A stretch of 64,000 nt of DNA from Cinnamomum chago (taxonomy: Eukaryota; Streptophyta; Magnoliopsida; Laurales; Lauraceae): assembly GCA_038049695.1 (NCBI GenBank), contig CP142453.1, forward strand, positions 19,968,001-20,032,000. Reading direction: 5' to 3'. Shown here one piece after another: positions 10,731 through 20,071 of this stretch (position 1 is the stretch's first letter; each line of letters starts with the position of its first letter). The position numbers were made by a program, and so were the translations under genes. Under the pieces are notes generated by a model. That model ran no database searches, was not told the origin of the DNA, and saw only the letters and a list, made by a program, of their open reading frames with translations.

Positions 10731-12897
10731 TCATTCGAAAAGGTGACTATCACTTTCATTTGATGTTCTAGTTGCAGTCTCTTCTTTATCAAACTTGGCT
10801 GCATTTGTGATTGTGTAGTGATGAGATTGAAGATCTGAAAATTAAACTTAATGTTAGACATCTTAATGAATCTAAACCCAAAATAAATCATATAACAGTA
10901 AAAGAAAAAAAGTTACCTTTTGTTGAACTTCTCAACCAATCTTGACAACACACCAAAGCCTCTACTGTAGCAGGGAGTAAATTGCTCCTGTAATCATCAA
11001 TTGTTCTGCCACCAGTACTAAATGCTGATTCTGATGCAACGGTGGATACCGGAATGGCCAAGATATCACGAGCCATTCGAGCAACTTCTCGGTATTTGGC
11101 TACATTGGCTTTCCACCAAACTAGGATGTCAAAAGCCTCTTCATCTTCATCGGGCCATAGTCCTTCATCCAAATACAACTCCAAATCTGACTTTCTTTCA
11201 ATGGATTTATTTTCTTTGAGAAACCCTTGGAGGCCAAGTTTATATTTATCAACATACGTAAGTGGAGAAGCAACACTTGATGCTGTCCCAGAACTATTGC
11301 TAGCACTGCCACTAGAACTTCCAACATTGGTTGAAAGTCTTCCATCAAAAGCATTCTTGGTTGACTCAATGGCATATTCATTGTAAAGGCTTGTCAAAGC
11401 AAGCCTAACATCCATAATCCTTGCATCAGACTCATCACCATAAATCAATGGAAAGTAATATTCGATTACTTTAAACTTGAATCGATGATCAAAAACTGCA
11501 GCAATTGCTAACGGTGTGGAAATGATATTCCAATATTTTTTAAACTTGACAATCATTTTCCCAGCCATATCTTTGATAAAAGATTCTGAACTAGTGCACC
11601 ATTCTATCAAATGCAAGTGAAGCATGCTAACATCTGAGAAATACAAGTTCGATGTTGGGTACTTAGTGCCTGAAAATTTTTCTGTCATCTCAAAAAATAC
11701 TTGCAAACATTTACATATTTTTTGAACATTTTCCCATTCCTCATTGCTTGGGGCAAATTTGTATCCACTGTCACGATCACTTAACCGTTCGAAAGCCTCC
11801 TTGAACTGTATCGCTGTTTCTAGCATCTCAAAAGTAGAGTTCCACCTATTCAAACTATCAGGTTGAATTTTCTTTCTTGGAGCTCGTACTTGCCTTGCAA
11901 TTTCATTAAACCTTTGTTCTCTTAAATGTGAAGCTCTGATATATTTTACACTTTCACGCACTTTAAAAATTACCTCACGTATGGAATCCATACCATCTTG
12001 AACTATCAAATTTAAAATGTGAGCGGCACAACGCACGTGGAACATATCTCCATTGGCCAAAAGCAAGCCCTTAGCAATGAGCTTTGACTTGAGCTCCCGA
12101 ACCACAACATCATTGGTAGTACAGTTATCTAAAACAATGGCACACAGTTTTTTATCGATGTTCCAACCATACAATCTGTCTAAGATGCAATTACAAATTA
12201 CTTCGCCGGTGTGGGGAGCTTCAACAGAGCTAAATGCAATGATCTTCTTTTGCAAATTCCACTCATCATCAATAAAATGACATGTTAAACACATGTACCC
12301 AAGATTTTGGTTAGAGGTCCACATGTCAGTTGTCAAACTCACCCGACATTTTAGATTTTCCAAGAGATCATAAAGCTTTTGTTTCTCCTCATTGTGAATT
12401 TTTATAATATCGCTCTTCAAAGTATTCCGTGACACGATTCTAAACAACGGTTGAAGGCCTTTTATGAAATTTCAAAACCCCTCATATTCTACAAATCGAA
12501 ATGGCAATTCATGCATTATGACCATGTGTGCAAGATCATGCCTACTTTTTTCTTGATCAAATTTGAAATTTTGAATTGCACTAACTCCTCCTTCATTTTC
12601 TTCCCCAATTTGTAGAATTTGTTGTTGTATATCAACTTTCCCCCGCTGCTTTAATTTGTAAAGCACACAATGTTTTAAATGTTTAAACAAATGTGAAGTT
12701 CCGTCTTTGCTATTCCCATTCAGTAATTTCTTACAATGGTTACAACTTGCTTTTACAGCTCCATTGTGTTGTGTAATTCTTGTAAACTCAGTCCAAACCG
12801 GAGATGTTAGCTTCCTTTTTTTTTTAGATACCCTAGAAACTTCAATGGAATCATTGGTTTCGGCATTGTCAATATCAATGGGTTCTAAATCTGACAT
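10731..12897 (-). pseudogene. hAT transposase with BED zinc finger; one in-frame stop
   Basis: The coding sequence joins 12897-10917 and 10834-10731 across an 82-bp intron (donor AAAG|GTAACT, acceptor TTTCAG|ATC). The total is 2,085 bp, an exact multiple of three, for 694 codons plus stop. The N terminus has a BED finger (PVWTEFTRI, then CNHCKKLL, then HLFKHLKHC at residues of about 35-80). The middle has the hAT core with TTDMWTSN and AIVLDNCTTND, which supply probable catalytic Asp residues. The C terminus has the hAT dimerisation domain (ILAIPVSTVASESAFS, then RSNLLPATVEALVCCQDWL). It resembles the RICESLEEPER/Ac-like group. The only lesion seen is TGA at 12472-12474 after EYEGF; a CGA-to-TGA change at a CpG would explain it. 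The frame is otherwise continuous, so inactivation looks recent. A TTG 27 bases downstream is not a likely start. Confidence 0.9.
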
Positions 12898-14264
12898 TTT
12901 ATCTGCATATAAATAATTACAAACTCTATTATAATTACACTTAAAAATCCAAGAGAAATCGTGCTAAGATAGCTAGGTAAAAACATTAAAATCACTATAT
13001 AAGATAGAAATCATGATAGTAAAACTGACTGAGTGGATGGCAGCCACACAAGGCTACATTCTCCATCATCGAAGTGACAGGAGCACACACAATAATTTTT
13101 TCTTCACACAAAGTGATTGGAGCACATGAGCTTATAATTATAGTAACCCAGTATACATGTGCATCACATGAGAGTCCCGCCGCAGAACAGGCAAAGTCAC
13201 ACACGAAATTCAATATGCAGATGGCAAAAGTAATTTAAGGACCAAGGCCGGATGATCAAACCGACAAGGTAGTCCAAGCTGAGTGGTGCTGACATGAAAA
13301 TTTATACGAAACTTTACAAATCATAACTATATATTTAAAAAATTGATAAAAGACTACTCTACACACTGAATATAACCACACAAACGAAGCACAGGAGACG
13401 AGTAGCCCTATAACTATAAGGATGTACACACACACACAACGTGGTGAATCTCACAAAATTCACACTTGACACTAAGTCAAAGCCTTTTTAAACCAAAAAC
13501 TTTGTAAACGGTACCTTTTCAAGTTAAACCTTTACAAACCTAAACCTATGCAACCTAATGCCCTTTCAAGTCAAACCATTTGTGGTAAAACAATCGAGTT
13601 CAACGATGTTTGATTTAGAAAATATGAAAATCACTACACTCATATCCATTCACACAAAAGGATTGTACCTGTTGACTCATATCCAGATCAGCCTCCATTT
13701 CTCAACCTCAAACCGAACAATCTTAATATTTTGACAAGAGAAGAAGCAGCTGATCCAAATCATGAAAGACTCCACAGATCTAAAGTCAAACATGCCTATC
13801 ACAACATAGATCTGATACAAATTTTTGGAAGCATAGAAATCCCCAAAACATGAGAAACAAGATCCCCTTACAAGATTTTCTTACTAAAAAGACAAACCCT
13901 AACCCTAGTTGTCGATCCTTTGCAGGTGTAGAAGAATAAAATCGAGAAGAGATTTCATACCTAAAAATATGTAAAGAGTATTCGGAATGAAACCCCAAAT
14001 TTGTAAGATAATATGAACCCTAAAAAGTAAAAACAAGTCAAAGGAAGAAATGAAATGAACTCACATGCTTCTCTTGTAACAACACTACAGTAGCGAAATC
14101 AAGAATGAGGAGAGAGGGCCGGAGCCGGAGCGGGAGAGAGGGGCGGAGCCGGAGCCGGAGCAGGAGACGAAATGAGGAGACGAACGAAAGCTTCTGGAGT
14201 TGTGGTTCCATACAGTGATACAAACCTAAATAGTAAATACACGTTAGAGACTTAAAGTTTATTG

Positions 14265-14430
14265 GGTCGGGTCCGGTTCCGGGTCCACGGGTCTGAGCTA
14301 CTGTGGATCCGGAACCGGACCCGTTTAGATAATGGTTCCAAAAAAAGGATCCGGAACCGGAACCGGAACCATTTACTTATCGGAACCAAAATAAGGACCC
14401 AAACCCGGAACCTAACGGGTCGGAACCTTC
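14265..14430. repeat. Right subterminal GGTTCCGG array of the hAT element
   Basis: Words such as GGTCCGGTTCCGGGTCC and CCGGAACCGGAACCGG match the left array in content and density, supporting a paired binding-site architecture. Confidence 0.7.
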
Positions 14431-14613
14431 GGGTAATCGGATAATCGGGGACCCATTTACAACCCTAATTCTTACAGATGGTTGTGGACAGGAATAATAC
14501 TGTCTACCGTAATTATTTGATGATCGTGAAACCTTCACTACACAGTTGCCAACACCACATCGACATAAACGTTGAGGCCAATTTGAATTTCCAGAAGAGG
14601 CATATGAGGCCAT

Positions 14614-15378
14614 TTACTTCAAGATCTTCACAAACAAAAGAAGGGATTGGCAGACAAAGACTTTAGTAGTTGGTATAGATATACATAATCCTTATAGTAA
14701 CATAAGATCAATAGGTCCTATGCAATAACTCAAACCCACAATCTAGCACCCAAAGAAAGCCCACATCCTGTGCAACAGGAATTTATCAAAACCAAAAAAT
14801 AAATCACATAATCCAGTCATATCATATTAGTAATCCCACTAATTTTGTAGCCGTAAATGAGAAGGTCCGATGCTAACTCCTTTCATATTCTTTATCAAGT
14901 AAATGGACTTCTTCAAAGGTATTGAAAAAGACGTTGGAATTCCAACAAAGAAACAACAAAAGATCAATTTCACTTTCACGCCTTTTCATCTTCTTGGTCT
15001 TTTTTATGATCAACGATTTTATTGGGATTAACCTTTCCCGTCTTTCTCTGATGATCAACGATTTTATCACTAAAAAAAAAGGATAATCCCACAATAAAAA
15101 GACCCAGAAACAGAAATAAAAAATGAAGAGCCATCAACAAAAGAGAGGAGAGAGCGGATTAGAATTACAAACACCCAAAAGCAATGCAAAACAAAAGCAT
15201 TACATATAAACAAATTGCTAATAGGAAAATATGACTCATAAGGAGTTTCTTGTGGATAAACTCATAGTTATAACTTCATAAAAACCAAAAAAAGGTGCAG
15301 AGCGAGCAAATACAATCCAAAGAACACAATACAGAAAAGTGAAAGTAGAATGCAATCATAGTGTAAAACGATGCTCAC
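14614..15378. other. Interior of the Mutator-like element between GRF exon 1 and ATG8-like exon
   Basis: This holds the upstream region of the GRF gene and a minus-strand open stretch at 14873-15094 (Lys/Arg-rich, low confidence, not recognised). It also has a short copy of the S block at about 15130-15190, containing GTTTGTAATTCTAATC and CTCCTCTCTTTTGTTGAT on the minus strand. A small internal duplication of ATCAACGATTTTAT occurs at about 15008 and 15053. Confidence 0.45.
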
Positions 15379-15431
15379 TTTTTCTTATCAATGTTGGGGA
15401 TGTCACTTATCTCTGCCTTCTCGACAATCAC
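15379..15431 (-). pseudogene. ATG8-like: Isolated ATG8-like exon (captured gene fragment)
   Basis: The 53-bp exon is bounded by a consensus acceptor (GATTCAG|GTG) and donor (AAAAA|GTGAGC) on the minus strand. It encodes VIVEKAEISDIPNIDKKK, which differs at few positions from the invariant plant ATG8 segment VIVEKAERSDIPDIDKKK. In known plant ATG8 genes this segment is bounded by introns at these positions. ATG8 is the ubiquitin-like protein conjugated to phosphatidylethanolamine during autophagy. The neighbouring exons (the N-terminal helices and the segment starting YLVPADLTVG) were not found, so the fragment cannot make ATG8. It lies 3.1 kb inside the right arm of the Mutator-like element, reading inward from it. 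Confidence 0.75.
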
Positions 15432-15736
15432 CTGAATCAAACGAGCAAATATTGTATACGAGTGAGTACGAGATTACCAAGCACAATTACAACATACAAA
15501 CTACTCATGCAAGAATGCTGCAGGTAGAAATTAGGATAACATATATTTTAGTACAGGGCCCCGGAACAACATAAAATTTACTTAACCCAGTGGAATGTAA
15601 TAAATATCTAAGAAATGAATTGCAAAAGGATGAATAACAGGCTAGATGTTCAGAAAAGAGTTGAAAACAGAACTTTTTTCAAAATTTTTTTTGCAGGTTT
15701 TCCAATTCCCACATCTTATATGCTTGATGGCCTGAT

Positions 15737-17501
15737 TGTTGGAAACTAGGTGGGCCTTCCAGACAGGTTTCAAAAACTTTTGACCCACTTGATGCAGGGA
15801 TCAATTATCTAGAAGGCAATAAACCCAATCCAGGATATAATCTCTCAAACTCATAAACCATGTACAACAACATAACCTATCTAAAAGATAGAAAATAGCA
15901 TCTAAACATGCAACCACGAAATCTACAACATACAAGGATGTAGATTATACCTTTGGAGCTTTGTAGTGCTCTAATGGAGAAGTTGAATTCTTTCTTTGAT
16001 GATGAACACCTTCACTAATCAAACTAGAATCTCCAACACCTTTTGATCTTCCACGCTATGACCCGTATCAGATTCTCTTTTCTCAAGAAGATGGTGGAAT
16101 CTCCAAGAGAAAAACCCTAAAGGAAACTAGAAGAGAACTAGAAGAGGAAGAGGAAGAGAGGAGTGCAACTCTTGCACACTTAAATGGGCTGGGCGTGAAT
16201 CCCTATATGGAGTAACATTAGGGACGTCCAAGGCTCTCTTATTCTCCTTTTATAGCATTGAAGCCACCTCCTCTTACTAATTGAAATAGAAGTATTACTT
16301 CCACTACAATTAGGTACTTACTGAATCACAATTAGAAGTCTTACTTCAAATATAATTAGTAACCTCCTCTTTTACTAATTAAAATAGAAGTCTTACTTCC
16401 ATTAATAATTAGTAACTTACTATTACCACTATTAGAAGTCTCACTTCAAATAGAAATAGTAACTTTCTATTTCCTTTTAGAGTTCTACTATAATTAGTAT
16501 CTTTCTAATATATTGGGCTAGCGTGGGGACCACTAGGGATTCCTTAGAAAGCTGGCTCCAATTGGGACACGCGACCCCACATCTCATGTGCAATCCGGGC
16601 CCACAGTTAATTGCAAATAACTCCACTATATAAATGCAATTGCACTCCAGTCTTAGGAATATATTTCAATGAAGACCCTAAACTTCCTAATTACCACAAG
16701 TAGGCCCCTCTATCATTATCCATGGATCAATTGGAATAAATCTGTCTCATCCAATCTTAGATCCACATCTTATTATCCTTGAGCCCCAATTAAATATAGT
16801 AATCATTTGGTACCGATCCAATTAACTCTTAATCGGAATGGGTGCGCACTTACCAATGATAAATCCATTAATTGGCACAAGGGGATAATGTAGATAGATT
16901 CCATCTTGATCATTGCATGTTCCCACAGTCCTACTACCACGTACCCAAGACACCGAGGTGTTGACCTACAGTTGGCCTCACTCATTGGTGACTCAAAGCA
17001 AATGAATAGACAGAAACTGAAGTTCATCAATGTCTCAGGATTGAGAGCCTATTGTTAGGGAATTATGAGAGCATTCCTTAAATCGAGACAGTATTTCATA
17101 AGGTGCTTCTCATGGTCCTTCAATACATCCAATGTACCAGCACCGTGATCCAGAATCTTACATTCTGATGATCGAGACAAATCACAGTATCTCATAGTGA
17201 TCAAAGTGCTGCAACCTTGTCAGATGAGATGCCCAATCTCATCACTGGTTGTGAAGATATTTTAAGTATAAGATTTGTGACACATATCTCCCGTATGTGG
17301 ATCTCATCCATATATATATATCACATCTAATATACTAATGGGACCCGGTTCATCTCATGAACCATTATGTCATATGTATTAGTCATGTGCATTAAGTAAT
17401 AAATCACCATTTATCTCATGAAAGGAAAGCATGATTATATTGATAAAGAAATTAATCAATCTATTAATCATATACTGGTATTGAGACCATACAATCTAAC
17501 A
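15737..17501 (-). mobile_element. LTR-B, full-length solo LTR-like copy, 1,765 bp
   Basis: Read on the minus strand it starts TGTTAGATTG and ends TTTCCAACA, giving the TG...CA ends of an LTR. A TATA-like CTATAAAAGG lies near 16247-16256. It is collinear with LTR-A over nearly its whole length. No perfect 5-bp target duplication is visible (flanks CATCT and ATCAG on the minus strand), and no internal retrotransposon domain adjoins it. With LTR-A it makes a second inverted pair within the inverted arms of the larger element. Confidence 0.65.
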
Positions 17502-17837
17502 AGATGTTTTTATAAAATTCAAAGTTTTAGGTCATCAGAAAAAAAACAAGAAACCATGTCACATGGAACACACATCACATGATTATTGGAACTAGAAAAT
17601 GAATTCCTTTTTTTCCCTTAATGTAACATGACTCAAACATGCACAATTATGGTAAAGGCAATGAGTGCCTTTCAACTGTGCTATGGTTGTCCGAAACTGA
17701 ATTGCTTTTGCCAGAGACATTAAGGACTATAAGCCAAAATAACCCTACCCTACTCATGGATCAGGTGGATCAAGTCTGGAAGGTTCTGATTTCTATACCA
17801 GTATTCAAACTCGGCAAAATCCTATAAACCTCAAACT

Positions 17838-18577
17838 CGATGATTAGAATTACAAATACCCAATGTCTTATCAAAACAAAATTATTGACACCCATCTAAA
17901 CTAGAAATAAAACCAAGTAAGACAGGGATGAAATACCCAAGGAAATTGAAAAAGATGTTAGAAGATGATGTCTAACAACAATAGACATCTCACAAAACCC
18001 ATGGTGAACCTAGCTGAGATCATGAGTTGCTCCTTTTCAATTTCTTACAGAGGACCCATCATAGCATGTCGTCCAAAGCAACAAAATGCAGAAAAAAGAA
18101 AAAACCAAAACGATTCAGAGGGTTCCTGCTGCGATGGGGGTTACCTGCGAGGGGGACGCTGGATGCAATGGGGAGGGACGCTGCTGCGATGAGGGAGGAA
18201 GGGAGGAGCTGCTGCGAGATTGAGAGAGAGGAAGAGATGAGGGACGTTCAACCAAGTTGAGATTCGCAGCGCCTCGCAATCAAGAGAGAGAAAGAGAGAA
18301 TTTGCGAACGAGATTGAGAGAGAGGAAGAGATGAGCTCCCGTGCACGAGATTTGTAGAGAGGATGAGGAAATCGTTGAGGAGGTCTTCGTTTTCCCCTTT
18401 CTCCAGGCTTTCTGCGTTTTCCCCTTTCTCTCAAATTTCAGGCGGGCTATTTCAACTCCAGCGGGCTCTACTTCTTTTTGTTTCTTTAAACGTGAGGTCG
18501 AGCTGGATTCCAACTGGACCTCCAGCTCGGATCGGGCTCCATTTCAGGCTCAACTATCAGGCTCCATAGACTTTTTG
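17838..18577 (-). repeat. Right terminal inverted repeat of the Mutator-like element
   Basis: Reverse complement of 3951-4676 with scattered substitutions and small indels. Reading inward, it carries the same 5' UTR-like pyrimidine-rich blocks and the CGCAG|GTAACC donor-like site (near 18140-18150 on the minus strand). It is separated from LTR-B by about 336 bp of unique sequence. Confidence 0.85.
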
Positions 18578-18586
18578 TTCTGTATA

Positions 18587-18959
18587 TATGCATATAACAA
18601 AACATGTGAACAATATGGTACATAGCTACTTTTGACATGAATTGGATCTTTTTCCTATGAAGTAGCTAATACTTTCACCCCGTATATAACTACTTTTGGC
18701 GTTCTTTAAATAAATCTTAATATAAAAACGTTACGTAGTGTGGGGACTAGTGTCGCATTTTAAAAGCTTTAGAAAGTAGTTGGATGTGACTTGTGAGTTC
18801 AAATTTTTACTAGATATTTATATTGTAGCTTTTTATTAGTGTGGGTTAGGGTTTAGCTACATGTATCAAACCCAACCTATTTTATCTGAATAGTGGGCGC
18901 CGAAAGCAATCAATTTTCTACAAGCTCCATCTAAAGTAAAGAAAAGAAATTGTGATGTT

Positions 18960-18997
<38 letters not shown>

Positions 18998-19900
18998 GGC
19001 AAAATGGGTCAAGATGACCCAGGAAGGGGTTCAAGATTTAAAACCCATTTAACAAAAAAAAACATGGATCTAGCCCATTAAAAATTCTTAACTTTAAACA
19101 TGGTGCAGCTTTAGTTTCAGGTCATAACAATCTTACTATGGTGCGCTACATACATTATTATCTTATATTATATTAATTATATAAAGTTCATAAAATGTGT
19201 ATATTATAACCGAGTTTATACTATTTAGAATTATCGTAGATTTATTATTGTTCAACAAAATCAAATTTTGCATGCATGATTTATGAATGAGGGCACGATG
19301 CTAAATAAAACAAAGCTTTCCTACTCTCTTGGATACATAAATACATGTTCAAAGATTTCTGAAATAGTGAAAGAGAACAAATAAATCTCGAAACTCTTCA
19401 GAAAAATAAAGAAACAAGGAATAAAACTAAAAAAAAAAAGATAATTCTTATATTGGAAAATCACCAGTAAGAGTCAAAATATGAAAGCTTTGCTTGCTTT
19501 TTGTTTTACAATTTTTCAGTTCTTACAACAACTTGGATTTAATCATTAACAATGAAGGAAAATATTGAAAAAAAAAAATACAAAACATTTGAAGAGATGG
19601 TAATGAAAAATCCTACGAGATGAATATAGGCTCTGCTCATAGTTAAAAGTGTCATCCGACGCTCAAAATTCAATCCAAAACCTTCCTTTAATATACATAA
19701 TAATAATGATCATAATAATAAAAAGTCGAGATCTCGTATGAGAGTCAAAATTGAAAAATAGTTATATAAAATTAAATCGAAAAAATTCCACTATAATATA
19801 TAATAATTCATCATTCTTCAACAGCATGGATTCTTCAAAAAAAGGAAGAAAAAAAAAAAAGCAGCATGGATTTGGCAAACAACAAACAAGTAAAATGGAC
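18587..19900. other. AT-rich intergenic region upstream of SERRATE
   Basis: No gene is seen. A (TA)n tract lies at 18962-18993. The rest is very AT-rich with many short poly(A) runs. Confidence 0.8.
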
Positions 19901-19959
19901 CCCATATGATGGATCCCCAAATGCTTTTGAAGCACAAGCGTGTTTTTTTATCCTTCGGT

Positions 19960-20071
19960 GGATGTTTATATGACAGTTCCGTCTTAGCTGCGAAATGTTT
20001 CTCTCTTTTTAAAGACCATTCTCGATTTCTAGGGTTTATACACTACAACCATTTCTCTCTCGACCTTCTTC
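19960..20071 (+). promoter_or_regulatory. Probable SERRATE core promoter end and 5' UTR
   Basis: A weak TATA-like TTATATGAC lies near 19966-19974. The stretch before the start codon contains CTAGGGTTTATACACTACAACC and CTCTCTCGACC-like sequence, typical of plant 5' UTRs. The transcription start is not determined. Confidence 0.4.

Larger units (their letters stand above)
9107..14467 (-). mobile_element. hAT transposon, 5,361 bp, structurally complete
   Basis: The ends are inverted copies of TAGGGTTGTAAA(C/T)GGGTC (17 of 18 identical). An exact 8-bp target-site duplication, ATTCTTAC, flanks them at 9099-9106 and 14468-14475. The 8-bp duplication and the transposase inside (minus strand) place it in the hAT superfamily. 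Subterminal regions at about 9117-9322 and 14265-14430 are packed with GGTTCCGG/CCGGAACC words on both strands, which are likely transposase-binding arrays. It sits in the splice donor of a GRF zinc-finger gene, inside the larger Mutator-like element. Confidence 0.93.
8839..14613 (-). pseudogene. GRF-type zinc-finger gene, split by a hAT insertion and decayed
   Basis: Exon 1 (14476-14613) starts MASYASSGNSNWPQ and carries the first half of a GRF zinc finger: CRCG, then VVKVSRS, then GRQYYSCPQPS. It ends at CCATCT|GTAAGAAT, a good splice donor. After the hAT element, the minus strand from about 9035 to 8839 resumes with the second half of the finger (HNFIGWCDEYV) and then ILDRVLRTMPPSPKVESR and a short coiled tail ending VVTRLEKLK and TAA (8839-8841). 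An in-frame TGA lies just before the EEKTVLHN segment, and the finger and tail are in different frames, so the second exon is broken. GRF domains (C-x-C-G ... GRxFxxC ... FxWxDE) bind zinc and nucleic acid. Small single-GRF genes are abundant in plants. Confidence 0.6.
3951..18577. mobile_element. Mutator-like (Pack-MULE type) element, 14.6 kb, with nested insertions
   Basis: Both ends start CAAAAAGTCTAT(A/G)GAGCC in inverted orientation, and the inverted arms run for about 730 bp. The flanks carry an exact 9-bp direct repeat, TTCTGTATA (3942-3950 and 18578-18586). Long TIRs plus a 9-bp duplication are diagnostic of Mutator superfamily insertion. I found no MURA-type transposase, so it appears non-autonomous. 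The interior holds pieces of unrelated genes: an ATG8-like exon (15379-15431), a GRF zinc-finger pseudogene (8839-14613) and an unidentified coding piece (7023-7526). This is the pattern of gene-capturing Pack-MULEs. Later insertions are a hAT element (9107-14467) and two LTR copies (about 4715-6439 and 15737-17501). Without these the element would be about 5.7 kb. The TIR/TSD observation is direct; capture rather than insertion next to resident genes is inference. Confidence 0.8.

Noticed and set aside
10888..12447. hAT transposase starting at the TTG at 12447
   Set aside because: The BED-finger part upstream is in the same frame and separated only by one stop codon and eight sense codons; the true start is at 12897 and the true C terminus lies in a second exon at 10731-10834.
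15737..17501. Complete LTR retrotransposon made by LTR-B and LTR-A as a pair
   Set aside because: The two LTRs are inverted relative to each other, and no gag, integrase or RT sequence lies between them; the intervening DNA is the Mutator-like interior and a hAT element.
3951..18577. The inverted arms as an assembly artefact
   Set aside because: The arms differ by substitutions and indels, and an exact 9-bp direct repeat sits outside both ends, which a false inverted join would not produce.
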